DNA of 48,265 bases, from NCBI GenBank assembly GCA_944382905.1, contig CALWNU010000037.1:88392-136656 (forward strand), in the 5' to 3' direction. Of the stretch, positions 17,311 to 26,142 are shown one piece after another. A model generated the notes under the pieces. That model was not told the origin of the DNA and ran no database searches. It saw only the letters and a list, made by a program, of their open reading frames with translations. The stretch's first letter is position 1. Every line of letters starts with the position of its first letter. The stretch is from an uncultured Clostridia bacterium. GTDB lineage: Bacteria > Bacillota > Clostridia > Oscillospirales > Ruminococcaceae. A program made the translations under genes and the position numbers.

Positions 17311-18618
17311 TTATTCCCCCAAAATCGTATCGTAAACCAGCGGCGGCAACTGGGGCTTTTGATCCGACAGCGTATAGGCGTCCAGCAGGACCTGCTTGGC
17401 ATCCGCCATCTGATCCGGCTGATTGGTATAAAGCCGCGCCAGCACCTGCCCTTTTTGCACCCGGTCTCCGGTTTTGCACGCCAAAACGATCCCCGCCGCC
17501 GGGTCGATGGCGCTTTCTTTGGTCTCCCGCCCGGCCCCGAGCAGCATCGACGCCTTTCCGCAGGCCTGTGCGTCCATCCGGCAGATCCAGCCGTCCGCCG
17601 GCGCTTGCAATGTATCCGAAACCGCGCCGGCATAAAGGGTTTGCGGATGCTCCACCACGGCGGGATCTCCCCCCTGGGCCCGGCACATCTGAACGAATTT
17701 TTCCAGCGCGGCGCCGCTGTCCAGCGCAGCCGCCGCCATATCCCGGCACGCTTGCAAAGTTCCTTTTCCCGCCAGAGAAAGCATCTGCGCCGCCAGCACC
17801 AGGCAAACCTCTCGCAAATCCGCAGGCCCGGCCCCTTTCAGAAGGTCGATCGCTTCCGCCACCTCCAGCCCGTTGCCAATGGAATAGCCTAACGGCAAAT
17901 CCATGTTGGTAATGACCGCCGCCATTTTTCTGCCGCAGGCCTGGCCGATGGCCACCATTTCCCGTGCCAGCCGGGCCGCGTCCTCCGGCGTTTTCATGAA
18001 CGCGCCGCTTCCGCATTTCACATCCAGTACGATGCCGTCGGCTCCCGCGGCGATTTTCTTGCTCATAATCGACGCTGCAATCAGCGGGATGGAATCCACC
18101 GTACCAGTGACGTCCCGCAGCGCATACAGTTTCTTGTCGGCCAGCGCCAGATGTCCCGACTGCCCCACGACGCAGACCCCGATGCGTTTTACCGTATCGA
18201 GAAACGCATCCCGGTCCAGGTCGGTGCGAAAGCCAGGGATGGATTCCAGCTTATCCACTGTGCCTCCGGTGTATCCCAGGCCACGCCCGCTCATTTTGGC
18301 CACCGGCACGCCGCAGGCCGCCACCAGCGGCGCTAAAATCAGGGTGGTTTTGTCCCCGATCCCGCCGGTGCTGTGTTTGTCCACCTTGACGCCGGGGATT
18401 GACGACAGATCCACCTGGTCGCCGGACCGGACCATGGCGTCGGTCATCCAGGCCGTTTCCTCATGACGCATACCGGTAAAGCAGATCGCCATCAGCAGCG
18501 CGGCCGCCTGATAATCCGGGATCTGGCCGGCGGTATAACCGTCGATAAAATAATCAATTTCCGCCTTGGTCAGCGCCATCCCTCGCTTTTTCTTTTCGAT
18601 CAGGTCGATCATTCGCAT
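17311..18618 (-). CDS. pdp: Pyrimidine-nucleoside phosphorylase
   Basis: Phosphorolysis of uridine, deoxyuridine and thymidine to the base and (deoxy)ribose-1-phosphate. The 435-residue protein has the family pattern: MRMIDLIEKKKRGMALTKAEI, DKHSTGGIGDKTTL, the phosphate-binding KMSGRGLGYTGGTVDKLESIPGF region, VKCGSGAFMK, and the C-terminal PYNP domain with KTGDRVQKGQVLARLY. ATG 18618 is preceded by GGGAAAGGAGG. The start lies inside the end of cdd (10-bp overlap), so pdp is coupled to it. Together with cdd and deoB it feeds nucleoside sugars into the pentose phosphate pathway. Confidence 0.95.
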   Translation of the reverse strand: MRMIDLIEKKKRGMALTKAEIDYFIDGYTAGQIPDYQAAALLMAICFTGMRHEETAWMTDAMVRSGDQVDLSSIPGVKVDKHSTGGIGDKTTLILAPLVAACGVPVAKMSGRGLGYTGGTVDKLESIPGFRTDLDRDAFLDTVKRIGVCVVGQSGHLALADKKLYALRDVTGTVDSIPLIAASIMSKKIAAGADGIVLDVKCGSGAFMKTPEDAARLAREMVAIGQACGRKMAAVITNMDLPLGYSIGNGLEVAEAIDLLKGAGPADLREVCLVLAAQMLSLAGKGTLQACRDMAAAALDSGAALEKFVQMCRAQGGDPAVVEHPQTLYAGAVSDTLQAPADGWICRMDAQACGKASMLLGAGRETKESAIDPAAGIVLACKTGDRVQKGQVLARLYTNQPDQMADAKQVLLDAYTLSDQKPQLPPLVYDTILGE

Positions 18619-19034
18619 GACGGCCCCTCCTTTCCCAGCTGTGCGGGTCCAAATCCCAGGGGCAGCAGCTCTCCCAAGGAAACCACCCGGTAATGCTGTT
18701 TGGATTTTGCCAGGACTACCGGCATCTTCGGCGGGCAAAACTCAAACAGCATCTGCCGGCACACGCCGCAGGGAGACGTGTATTCTCCATCGGCGCCGCC
18801 GGAAGACACCACCGCCAGGCCGGAAAATTCCCGCTCCCCTTCGCTCACCGCCTTGACCAGTGCGGTGCGCTCTGCGCAGCAGGTCGGGGTATACGCGCAG
18901 GATTCCACGTTGCAGCCGGTATAGATCTTTCCGCTTTTGGCCAAAAGCGCCGCCCCCACCCGAAAGCCGGAATACGGGGCGTAGGCATGCTGCATTCCTT
19001 CCAAGGCTTTTTCAATCAACGCCGTCCAATCCAT
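18609..19034 (-). CDS. cdd: Cytidine deaminase
   Basis: Converts cytidine and deoxycytidine to uridine and deoxyuridine. The 141-residue protein shows the zinc and catalytic motifs TCCAERTALVKA (Cys, catalytic Glu) and SPCGVCRQMLFEF (two Cys), and the N-terminal APYSGFRVGAALL. It lies 12 bp after deoB and overlaps pdp by 10 bp. Its product is the substrate of the following gene, pdp. Confidence 0.95.
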   Translation of the reverse strand: MDWTALIEKALEGMQHAYAPYSGFRVGAALLAKSGKIYTGCNVESCAYTPTCCAERTALVKAVSEGEREFSGLAVVSSGGADGEYTSPCGVCRQMLFEFCPPKMPVVLAKSKQHYRVVSLGELLPLGFGPAQLGKEGPSCE

Positions 19035-19046
19035 CGAAGGTCCCCC

Positions 19047-20222
19047 CTATTGTTTGATCTGCGGCCAAAAGCTGGTGCCAAACAGGCTTTTCCCATCCAG
19101 GCCGAACGCATCCAAAACCGTGACGCCTACATCGCCGAAACACGACCGGGTCCCCAGGTCGGTATCCGGCCGAATCATCGGCCCGTAGGCCAAAAACGGC
19201 ACCCGTTCCCTAGAATGATCCGTACTGGGGGTAGACGGATCGCACCCATGATCCGCCGTAATCATCAGCGCATCCTCCTGGCCAAGGCGCTCGAGAAATT
19301 CACCCAGCCAGCCATCGAACCGGCTTAAGGCGGCGGCGTATCCGTCCACATCGTTGCGGTGCCCATACAACATATCAAAGTCCACCAAATTGATAAAAGC
19401 AAGACCCCGGAAATCCCGGTCCAACAGCGCCATCGTCTTTTCCATCCCGTCGTCATTGCCCTTGGTGGGAATGGATTCTGTGAGTCCCTGTCCGGCAAAA
19501 ATATCGCCGATCTTGCCCACGCCGATGGTGTCGAACCCCGCTTCTTTCAAAAGGTCCAGCATGGTCGGCCCCGGCGGAAGCAAGGAAAAATCGTGCCGGT
19601 TGGCCGTGCGGGTAAAATGCGGCGCTTCCCCGGTAAACGGCCGGGCGATCACCCGCCCGACGCTGTGTTCCCCGGTCAGGATCTTCCGGGCGATCCGGCA
19701 ATACTCGTACAATTGTTCCGGCGGCACCACCGATTCGTGGGCGGCGATCTGGAACACGCTGTCCGCCGAGGTATAGACAATCAATTTCCCGGTGCGCAGG
19801 TGTTCCTCGCCATAATCGGCGATCACCTGGGTTCCGGAATAAGGCTGGTTGCACAACACGCCCCGTCCGTAGGCCTTTTCAAACGCCTGGATGACTTCCT
19901 GCGGGAACCCGTTGGGATAGACCGGAAACGGCTTTGGGAAATGGATGCCCGCGATTTCCCAATGGCCGATGGTCGTATCTTTTCCGCAGGACGCCTCGGT
20001 CAGCCGCCCGAACGCGCCCGCCGCGGTTTGCGCCTGCGGGTGCGCCGGATGCGGCGTTTGCGCGATTCGAAACAGGCCAAGCCGCTCCAGATTGGGCACG
20101 GCAAACGCCGGAGACTGCATCACGGCGCGCAGCGTATCGCTGCCTTCATCCCCAAACGCCTTCGCGTCCGGCGCATGGCCAATCCCGAAACTGTCCAGGA
20201 CAATCAAAAAAATCCGTTTCAT
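19047..20222 (-). CDS. deoB: Phosphopentomutase
   Basis: DeoB converts (deoxy)ribose-1-phosphate to the 5-phosphate, completing nucleoside catabolism begun by pdp. The 391-residue alkaline-phosphatase-fold protein begins MKRIFLIVLDSFGIGHAPDA with the metal-binding Asp, and contains CGKDTTIGHWEI with the phosphorylated Thr, DFDMLYGHRND and TADHGCDP. It is first of deoB-cdd-pdp. A terminator lies between the cyclophilin gene and deoB but no clear promoter after it, so expression may depend on read-through. Confidence 0.96.
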   Translation of the reverse strand: MKRIFLIVLDSFGIGHAPDAKAFGDEGSDTLRAVMQSPAFAVPNLERLGLFRIAQTPHPAHPQAQTAAGAFGRLTEASCGKDTTIGHWEIAGIHFPKPFPVYPNGFPQEVIQAFEKAYGRGVLCNQPYSGTQVIADYGEEHLRTGKLIVYTSADSVFQIAAHESVVPPEQLYEYCRIARKILTGEHSVGRVIARPFTGEAPHFTRTANRHDFSLLPPGPTMLDLLKEAGFDTIGVGKIGDIFAGQGLTESIPTKGNDDGMEKTMALLDRDFRGLAFINLVDFDMLYGHRNDVDGYAAALSRFDGWLGEFLERLGQEDALMITADHGCDPSTPSTDHSRERVPFLAYGPMIRPDTDLGTRSCFGDVGVTVLDAFGLDGKSLFGTSFWPQIKQ

Positions 20223-20257
20223 CCAAATCCCCCTTTTCTATTTTCCGCGGCCGGATG

Positions 20258-20312
20258 AAAAAAGCAGGCGTTTGGAAACAAGCGGCACTTCTCCACTTTT
20301 CCCAACACCTGC
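20258..20312 (-). terminator. Terminator/attenuator between the cyclophilin gene and deoB
   Basis: A 15-bp stem with one mismatch (20264-20278 with 20298-20312) followed by TTTTTT on the minus strand. The right arm's CCTGCT could instead pair with AGCAGG at 20321-20326, just after the cyclophilin stop, which would be a simple antiterminator. Confidence 0.75.
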
Positions 20313-20330
20313 CAAATCATCCTGCTGCCA

Positions 20331-21062
20331 TTATCCCTGATACGTTTCCACCGACATGGATGTAATTAAAACATTCTCTTTGGGCACACCGTTTTCATCC
20401 ACTTCCACCGCCGCGATGGCGTCCAACACGTCCAGTCCTTCAAACACCTGGGCAAACACCACCTGCTTGGTATCCAGCCAGGGGGCGCCCCCTACCCCGG
20501 CATATTTGAGGATCACGTCGCTGGGAAATCCAATGTTTTTCATTTCCAGCAGCATATCTGCACTCACGTTAGAAGACTGCACAAAGCAAAAACGGCTGTT
20601 GTTGTTGTCTTCCTTCCCATCGTTCACCATAGAAAGCGCGCCGTTAAAATGCCACAGATCCATGGAGTATTCGTCTTCAAAAGGAACCGAGCGGCCGTCT
20701 TCATCCTGGAAAATGCTTTCACCGCCGGTACCGTTGCCGGTGGGATCTCCCGTATACAGGCATTTATCCGGCTTGATCTGATAAAATTTCAAACCGTTGT
20801 AATACCCCTCTTTGGCGTGGGTCACAAAATTCTCCACCGCCTTTGGCGCAATTTCCGGGAACAACATGACTTTTAACGTCCCCTTGCTGGTATGGATGAC
20901 AACAATCTCGTCGCCCTGCTCCGGCAATTCAAATTGCAGCAATGCAGAAGATTCTTCCCCTGTCCCTTCCGCTGCGGAAGATTCCGCCGCGTCGCCGCAG
21001 CCGGATAACAATAACATGGATACAGCCAACAACAGGCTCAACGCTTTTGTCCAATATTTCAA
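20331..21062 (-). CDS. Peptidyl-prolyl cis-trans isomerase (cyclophilin) lipoprotein
   Basis: A 243-residue exported cyclophilin. The signal peptide MKYWTKALSLLLAVSMLLLS ends at a lipobox Cys (residue 22). The cyclophilin domain follows: VIHTSKGTLKVMLFPEIAPKAVENFVTHAKEGYYNGLKFYQI, then FCFVQSSN and VVFAQVFEGLDVLDAIAAVEV. It should help fold proteins at the outer face of the membrane. The start is a TTG at 21062, chosen because GGAGGTGA lies eight bases upstream; the in-frame GTG at 21071 sits inside that site and no ATG fits. Confidence 0.88.
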   Translation of the reverse strand: MKYWTKALSLLLAVSMLLLSGCGDAAESSAAEGTGEESSALLQFELPEQGDEIVVIHTSKGTLKVMLFPEIAPKAVENFVTHAKEGYYNGLKFYQIKPDKCLYTGDPTGNGTGGESIFQDEDGRSVPFEDEYSMDLWHFNGALSMVNDGKEDNNNSRFCFVQSSNVSADMLLEMKNIGFPSDVILKYAGVGGAPWLDTKQVVFAQVFEGLDVLDAIAAVEVDENGVPKENVLITSMSVETYQG

Positions 21063-21118
21063 CGCAGTCACCTCCGAATCAGATTGTCTGTACAAACCCA
21101 AACGCTCTAAACAAGCCT

Positions 21119-21147
21119 ATTATAGCGGAATCTCCCGGCCTGAGCAA
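21119..21147 (-). promoter_or_regulatory. Sigma-A promoter of the cyclophilin gene
   Basis: Minus-strand TTGCTC (21142-21147), 17-bp spacer, perfect TATAAT (21119-21124), about 57 bases before the TTG start. Confidence 0.8.
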
Positions 21148-21171
21148 GGGTTCCCAAAAATATTTTCCCCG

Positions 21172-22191
21172 CTACCGGTTGACGGCATAGCGGATCACGT
21201 CCTCCGACAGCTGGTCGATATACTCAAAGCACCGGCCAGTGCCGATGGCCACGCAATCCTCCGCCTCTTCCGCCACTCTGGCCGTCACGCGCAGCCGCTT
21301 CTGGACAAGCTCATCCATCCCGCGCAGCAAAGAACCTCCGCCGGTCATGACGATCCCGGCGGTGGAAATATCCCCCACCAGTTCCGGCGGCGTCCGCTCC
21401 AGCACCGCCTGCATGGCCTGGACAATCTGTTCCGCCATTTCCAGCAGACATGGCTGCAATTCTTTGGCGGTAACCGTCCGTTTTTCCGGCAGCCCCGTAG
21501 ATAAATTGCGCCCTTTTACCTCAAAGGAATCGTCTCCCGGCTCCTGCGCTACTGTGCCGATCTCCCGTTTGACCTGCTCCGCCATCTTCTCCCCGACCAA
21601 AAGGCCGTATCGTTCCCGCAAATACCGGACAATCGCCTGGTCGAACCGGTCCCCGCCGATCTTAACCGACTCTTTCTGTACGATGCCGCTTAAGGACAGT
21701 ACGGCGATATCCGCCGTCCCGCCGCCAATGTCCAGCACCATGCTGCCGGACGGCTTGGAAATATCGATCTTGGCGCCGATGGCCGCCGCCACCGGTTCCT
21801 CGATCAAATACACCTTCCGCGCGCCGGCCTTAACGGCAGCTTCCACCACCGCCCGAGATTCCACGTCGGTGATCGCCGACGGGACGCAAAGGGCTACGCG
21901 CGGTTTTAACAGCGCATTCTGGTATACTTTTTTCAGGAAATACTGCAACATTTTTTCGCACAGCTCATGATCGGAAATCACGCCCTGATCCAACGGCTTG
22001 ACGGCGCGGATCCGGTCCGGGGTCCGCCCGATCATGGTATATGCTTCCCGCCCCACGCAAAAGACCTTTCCCGTGCGGGTATCGTACGCCACCACGGACG
22101 GCTCCTTGAGCACAATCCCCTTGCCCTTCACGTAGATAATCACAGTAGCCGTCCCCAAATCGATCCCAATATCGGTAATCATTTCACTCAT
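21172..22191 (-). CDS. MreB/Mbl-family rod shape-determining actin homologue
   Basis: A 339-residue bacterial actin. Nucleotide-binding motifs are present: DIGIDLGTATVIIYVKGKG (phosphate 1), VLDIGGGTADIAVLSL (phosphate 2), IEEPVAAAIGA (connect 1), KIGGDRFDQAIVRYLRERYG and VMTGGGSLLRGMDEL (adenosine). These proteins form membrane-bound filaments that guide lateral wall synthesis. No mreC/mreD or murein gene is adjacent, so this may be an Mbl- or MreBH-type extra copy. It overlaps comF by 8 bp; ATG 22191 has GGGGG six bases upstream. Confidence 0.93.
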   Translation of the reverse strand: MSEMITDIGIDLGTATVIIYVKGKGIVLKEPSVVAYDTRTGKVFCVGREAYTMIGRTPDRIRAVKPLDQGVISDHELCEKMLQYFLKKVYQNALLKPRVALCVPSAITDVESRAVVEAAVKAGARKVYLIEEPVAAAIGAKIDISKPSGSMVLDIGGGTADIAVLSLSGIVQKESVKIGGDRFDQAIVRYLRERYGLLVGEKMAEQVKREIGTVAQEPGDDSFEVKGRNLSTGLPEKRTVTAKELQPCLLEMAEQIVQAMQAVLERTPPELVGDISTAGIVMTGGGSLLRGMDELVQKRLRVTARVAEEAEDCVAIGTGRCFEYIDQLSEDVIRYAVNR

Positions 22192-22918
22192 GCCGATCCC
22201 CCTGATCCTTCTTGTTTTTCCCTGCCGCCGTCATCAAACAGGCGCACAAAACCCGGTCTGCCCCTGCGTTTTTCAACGCCATGGCGCATTCGTTCAGCGT
22301 AGAAAAGCTGGTAGATACATCATCCACCAATAAAATACAAACTCCCTGCAGCTCCTGTTTCTTACAAGCGGCAAAGGCGCCCTTGATATTCTTGCCCCGA
22401 TTTTCCCGGTTCTGACGGTGTTGCGGCAATGTTTTGCGTACTTTCTCAAGCAAATCCGTCCGGCAGCGGACGCCCAGCTGCTTCGACAGCGATTGGGCCA
22501 AATACCGGGCTTGGTCGAACCGGTGGTCCTTGGCATGCCGCGGCACCGGCACGATATAGTCAAACGGAACGCCCGCATACGCCTGGGCGGTCCGCGCCAA
22601 AAAGCGCTGTGCCAAAACCTGGTCGTAACAGGCCGTATTCCCGTGGAATTTGAATTTTTGCAGCAAGACCCGACCCGTTCCCTCGTAATAGTAGGCGTTC
22701 ACCGCCTGTTCGAACAAAAGCGCCTTTCCGTAATCACACCGGCACCGGTCCCGTCCTCTGCCGCAAAACCGGCAGGCGTCTTCCTCCACCAAAGACAACC
22801 CGGCGGCGCACCGTTGACAAAGGCCGTCTTGTTCCAGCAGCGCCCCGCAGCTTAAACACCGCGGCGGGAACAGCAGGCGGCACAGCCATCCGGCCAGGGA
22901 AAACTTGATTTTCTTCAC
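22184..22918 (-). CDS. ComF family protein (phosphoribosyltransferase-like)
   Basis: A 244-residue ComF/ComFC homologue, a family used in DNA uptake in naturally competent species. The N-terminal zinc-ribbon has cysteine pairs CLSC, CQRC, CRFC and CRC; the C-terminal phosphoribosyltransferase-like domain has VPVPRHAKDHRFDQA and the loop LLVDDVSTSFSTL. In the usual loop DDxxTTGxT a Gly is expected where this protein has Phe, so PRPP binding may be altered. It lies 15 bp after recD2 and overlaps mreB. Confidence 0.9.
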   Translation of the reverse strand: MKKIKFSLAGWLCRLLFPPRCLSCGALLEQDGLCQRCAAGLSLVEEDACRFCGRGRDRCRCDYGKALLFEQAVNAYYYEGTGRVLLQKFKFHGNTACYDQVLAQRFLARTAQAYAGVPFDYIVPVPRHAKDHRFDQARYLAQSLSKQLGVRCRTDLLEKVRKTLPQHRQNRENRGKNIKGAFAACKKQELQGVCILLVDDVSTSFSTLNECAMALKNAGADRVLCACLMTAAGKNKKDQGDRHE

Positions 22919-22933
22919 GCGGTTCCCTCTTTT

Positions 22934-25144
22934 CTACCATCGGGTCTGTTCTGTCAAAAATCCGGCCAAATTAGTATACCGAAGCGTTTTTCGATTGTTT
23001 TCCACCATGGCCGGAACAGCCCGCGGATTTCCCATGATCAGCAGAAGCTGTTTGGCCCGGGTGACCGCCGTATACAGCAAGTTGCGGTAATACAGCTTTC
23101 GGTTGGGCGCGTCCAGCGATAAAATCACGCAGGGGAATTCGCTTCCCTGGCTTTTATGCACCGTGACCGCATAGGCCAGCTCCAGTTCCGCCATCATCTC
23201 CACCGAATAATCCGCGACCCGGTCGTCAAAGCGGATCCTGACCCGGCCCATGCTCTTGTCGATTTGCATGATTTCCCCGATGTCTCCGTTAAAGACGCCG
23301 ACCCCTTTTTCCCCGTCTTCTTTTTCCCAAACAATATCGTAGTTGTTCTTGATTTGCATGACCTTGTCCCCCGATCGGAACAGGTTGGCAAACACCTTTA
23401 CCTCCGGCTTGTCCACCCCGGGCGGATTGAGCCGTTCTTGTAACTGCCGGTTTAGCTCCATGGTGCCGAGCTGCCCCATCCGGCTGGGGCACAGCACCTG
23501 GATATCGGACAGCGGGGAAAACCCATACTGCTTAGGCAAACGCCGCTGGACCAAATCCAAAAGCGTCTGAGTGACCGACTGGTAACTGCCGCCGGCCAGA
23601 TAGAAAAAGTCTTTGTCCCGGCGGGAAAGATCCGGCTGCTCCCCTTGTACAATGGCATGGGCATTGGTGACGATCAGGCTTTTCGCCGCCTGGCGGAACA
23701 CCTCTTGCAGGTGCACGGTGGGGATCACGTCCGCTTCGATCAAATCCTTAAGCACATTGCCCGCTCCCACGGAGGGCAGCTGGTCGGTATCCCCCACCAT
23801 CACCAGCCGGCATCCCAGCTTCATGGCTTTCAGCAAGCTTTGAAACAAGAGCGTGTCCACCATGGACATCTCGTCTACCACCACCACATCCGCCTGCAGC
23901 GTATTGCGCTCGTTGTGCTTGAATACTAGCCCGTTTCCGTCGCGGAAATTCACCTCCAGCAAGCGGTGGATGGTTTTCGCCTGCCGCCCGGTCAACTCGC
24001 TCATCCGCTTGGCAGCCCGCCCGGTGGGTGCGGCGAGCATCACCTTCTCGCCTTTTTGCTCCAACAGCTCGATGATGGCGTTGATGATGGTCGTCTTCCC
24101 GGTTCCAGGGCCCCCGGTGAGAATAAACACCCCGTTGTTCAGCGCCATGGCGATGGCTTTTCGCTGCCGGGATTCATACACAATATTCAGCTGGTCTTGC
24201 AGCGCGTCAATCTGTCGGTCGTAATTCTGCCCCAAATCGGGGTAAGAAGATAAAATCAGCGCCATCCGGCTGGCAATATAGGTCTCTGCCGCGTACAGTT
24301 CCGGCAAAAAGGCAAATTCCCTGCCTCCGCAGCGGCAAACAGCCAAATCATCTTGCTGCGCCATCCGTTCCAGCCCTTGCTCTATTGCGTCCCGGTCCGT
24401 TTCCAGCAGCGTCCCCGCCACCTGGACCAGCGTTTCGGCAGGCAAGCAGGTATGCCCGTTGCCCAGATTATGGCTTAATACAAACTCCAGCCCCGCTTCT
24501 ACCCGTCGGGGATCGTCGGCGGCAATATCCATCGACCGCGCAATTTCGTCCGCCTTGCCGAAATCCAGCCCGATATCTGCGCGGCACAGCACATAAGGGT
24601 TGTCCCGGATGGCCTGCACCGCCGTCTCCGCCCATTTTTTCCAAACCCGCACGCAGATGGAAGAAGGGATTTGGTACCGCGACAGAAACAGCATCACCGC
24701 GCGTACGCCGAATACCCGCTGGAACTCCGCCGCGATTTCGCCCGCTTTGCGCTGGGATACCCCTTTGACCTGGCACAGCTGCGCCGGATCTTTTTCCATG
24801 ACGTCCAGCGTGCGTTCCCCAAACCGGTCCACCAAACGGCGCGCCAAAGCAGGCCCGATCCCTTTGATCGCGCCTGCCGCCAAGTATTTGTAAATGGCGC
24901 CCGCCGTGGCGGGCAGCTGTTGTTCATATACCGATACGCGAAACTGGCTGCCGAATGTGGGGTGGGCTACATAGGTCCCGGTCAGGACCAATTCTTCCCC
25001 CTCCGAAACGCCGGGCATTTCCCCAACGACGGTAATCAGCTCCCCGTCGCTGGCCAATTCCAGCACGGTAAAACCTGTTTCTTCTTTTTGGTAGACGATA
25101 TGCTCCACCGTACCGGTCAGCTGCAGATATTCCTGTGCTTCCAT
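22934..25144 (-). CDS. recD2: ATP-dependent RecD2-type DNA helicase
   Basis: A 736-residue 5'-3' superfamily 1B helicase for repair and replication stress, the form found in species using AddAB, not RecBCD. An N-terminal OB-like domain (TGTVEHIVYQKEETGFTVL) and helix-hairpin-helix (AIKGIGPALARRLVDRFG) are followed by Walker A GGPGTGKTT near 349, Walker B VVVDEMSMVDT near 424, QLPSVGAGNVL, and the C-terminal motif YAVTVHKSQGSEFP. Full length for the family. It begins the recD2-comF-mreB unit from its own promoter. Confidence 0.95.
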   Translation of the reverse strand: MEAQEYLQLTGTVEHIVYQKEETGFTVLELASDGELITVVGEMPGVSEGEELVLTGTYVAHPTFGSQFRVSVYEQQLPATAGAIYKYLAAGAIKGIGPALARRLVDRFGERTLDVMEKDPAQLCQVKGVSQRKAGEIAAEFQRVFGVRAVMLFLSRYQIPSSICVRVWKKWAETAVQAIRDNPYVLCRADIGLDFGKADEIARSMDIAADDPRRVEAGLEFVLSHNLGNGHTCLPAETLVQVAGTLLETDRDAIEQGLERMAQQDDLAVCRCGGREFAFLPELYAAETYIASRMALILSSYPDLGQNYDRQIDALQDQLNIVYESRQRKAIAMALNNGVFILTGGPGTGKTTIINAIIELLEQKGEKVMLAAPTGRAAKRMSELTGRQAKTIHRLLEVNFRDGNGLVFKHNERNTLQADVVVVDEMSMVDTLLFQSLLKAMKLGCRLVMVGDTDQLPSVGAGNVLKDLIEADVIPTVHLQEVFRQAAKSLIVTNAHAIVQGEQPDLSRRDKDFFYLAGGSYQSVTQTLLDLVQRRLPKQYGFSPLSDIQVLCPSRMGQLGTMELNRQLQERLNPPGVDKPEVKVFANLFRSGDKVMQIKNNYDIVWEKEDGEKGVGVFNGDIGEIMQIDKSMGRVRIRFDDRVADYSVEMMAELELAYAVTVHKSQGSEFPCVILSLDAPNRKLYYRNLLYTAVTRAKQLLLIMGNPRAVPAMVENNRKTLRYTNLAGFLTEQTRW

Positions 25145-25186
25145 AATCCCTCAAAAGGCGGGTTTGCCGCCGATCCGTTTTTTCTT

Positions 25187-25215
25187 AGTATACTACAGTT
25201 TCCCTTTTGTCGCAA
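25187..25215 (-). promoter_or_regulatory. Sigma-A promoter of recD2-comF-mreB
   Basis: Minus-strand TTGCGA (25210-25215), 17-bp spacer, TATACT (25187-25192). It lies in the last codons of the small upstream membrane protein gene, about 43 bases before the recD2 ATG. Confidence 0.7.
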
Positions 25216-25549
25216 ACGCTCTTTTTTCTTGCAGCATCTCTTCCAACCGGGCCAAATTGCCAATGGCTATGTTGCCGTACGCGCTGGCAAACCGCTGGCA
25301 AATTTGGGCGGTTTCCGCATCCATGCCACAGTCCAGGACAAACAAAAACCCATATCTCCCGCCGCAGCGCGCCTGCCAATACGCCCAACGCAGACGGCCT
25401 TCCGCTTGGTCGGGCTGGCCGGCCATCGGCAGTACCAACGGCACAAACTCCCCCGCCGCAGGCATCAGCATCCACCGGTACAGCAGCACTACCGCCGCCC
25501 AAGCGCCCAGCGCCACCAGGCATATTTCCAAACACAATACTGCCCACAT
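25193..25549 (-). CDS. Small membrane-anchored protein of unknown function
   Basis: A 118-residue protein I do not recognise. The N-terminus (about 4-25) is one hydrophobic segment, followed by LLYRWMLMP and a soluble stretch with VLPMAGQPDQAEGRLRWAYW and GFLFVLDCGMDAETAQICQRF, ending in a charged helix. The pattern VLPMAG followed by LFVLDCGMDAET resembles short proteins seen in sporulating clostridia, but I cannot assign a family. The start at 25549 has AGGTGGGAAAC upstream. A terminator ends the preceding gene just before it, so expression may need a promoter I cannot see. Confidence 0.6.
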   Translation of the reverse strand: MWAVLCLEICLVALGAWAAVVLLYRWMLMPAAGEFVPLVLPMAGQPDQAEGRLRWAYWQARCGGRYGFLFVLDCGMDAETAQICQRFASAYGNIAIGNLARLEEMLQEKRAFATKGKL

Positions 25550-25596
25550 GTTTCCCACCTGCCTTTTTCGGATAGTGCATCCTATGCCCGGCAGCC

Positions 25597-25635
25597 AAAA
25601 AAAGTGAGGGCCTCTCCTTTTGGGGAGCAGCCCTC
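25597..25635 (-). terminator. Terminator after the 4-TM protein gene
   Basis: A 12-bp stem with one mismatch (25606-25617 with 25624-25635, loop of 6) followed by ACTTTTTTT on the minus strand, 22 bases after the stop. Confidence 0.9.
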
Positions 25636-25657
25636 GGCGTTGGAATCGTATCAAAAT

Positions 25658-26092
25658 TTACAAAGTAGACCGAACTTTTTGTCCGGCCGCAATAGTCTCT
25701 TTTTCATCCGGCTCGGAAGTGACATATTTTGCACGGATGTAATATTTTTGGCGAGTCAGGTAAAACAACACCACCGCCGCCACTAAAATGTCGAACAGAT
25801 TACCGGTAACCCAACTGTCGGTCGGGAGCATTTCCACCGGCTGGAAGAACATCCATACAATGTTAAAAACAGTTAACGCGATTTCCAGAACAAAGAAACG
25901 GGAAATCTGGCGCAGCCTCGCTTTTTCCAAAAAAGCCATAGCAGCCACATAAACGGATCCTGCGATCAGCCCAATGCAGGTGACAAGGACAATGACCGGC
26001 AAGGACGACTCATCACTTTGCAAACTGATGATCAGGCAAACCCCTTTCATCGCCGCCTGCAACAGCAAATAAATCCCTATGATCTTTTTCAT
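25658..26092 (-). CDS. Four-helix integral membrane protein of unknown function
   Basis: A 144-residue protein with four predicted membrane segments (about 3-22, 32-54, 68-85 and 100-118) and a charged cytoplasmic tail. I do not recognise the family and see no catalytic motif. ATG 26092 (MKKIIGIYLLLQ) is preceded by AAGGAG six bases upstream, which is better than the earlier TTG/ATG options. It has its own extended -10 promoter and terminator, so it is a single-gene unit after trmD. Confidence 0.7.
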   Translation of the reverse strand: MKKIIGIYLLLQAAMKGVCLIISLQSDESSLPVIVLVTCIGLIAGSVYVAAMAFLEKARLRQISRFFVLEIALTVFNIVWMFFQPVEMLPTDSWVTGNLFDILVAAVVLFYLTRQKYYIRAKYVTSEPDEKETIAAGQKVRSTL

Positions 26093-26133
26093 AAGCATCT
26101 CCTTATTCAGGATACAGCATTCCAACTACTTCT

Positions 26134-26142
26134 ATTGTACCA
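26134..26142 (-). promoter_or_regulatory. Extended -10 promoter of the four-helix membrane protein gene
   Basis: Minus-strand TGGTACAAT supplies the TGn extension and a 5/6 -10 hexamer. A TTGACA lies only 8 bp upstream, too close to serve as its -35. Confidence 0.5.

Noticed and set aside
16376..18016. 546-codon version of the PHP phosphatase frame
   Set aside because: The first 277 codons are an off-frame reading of pdp; the PHP domain, ribosome site and promoter all support a start at 17185.
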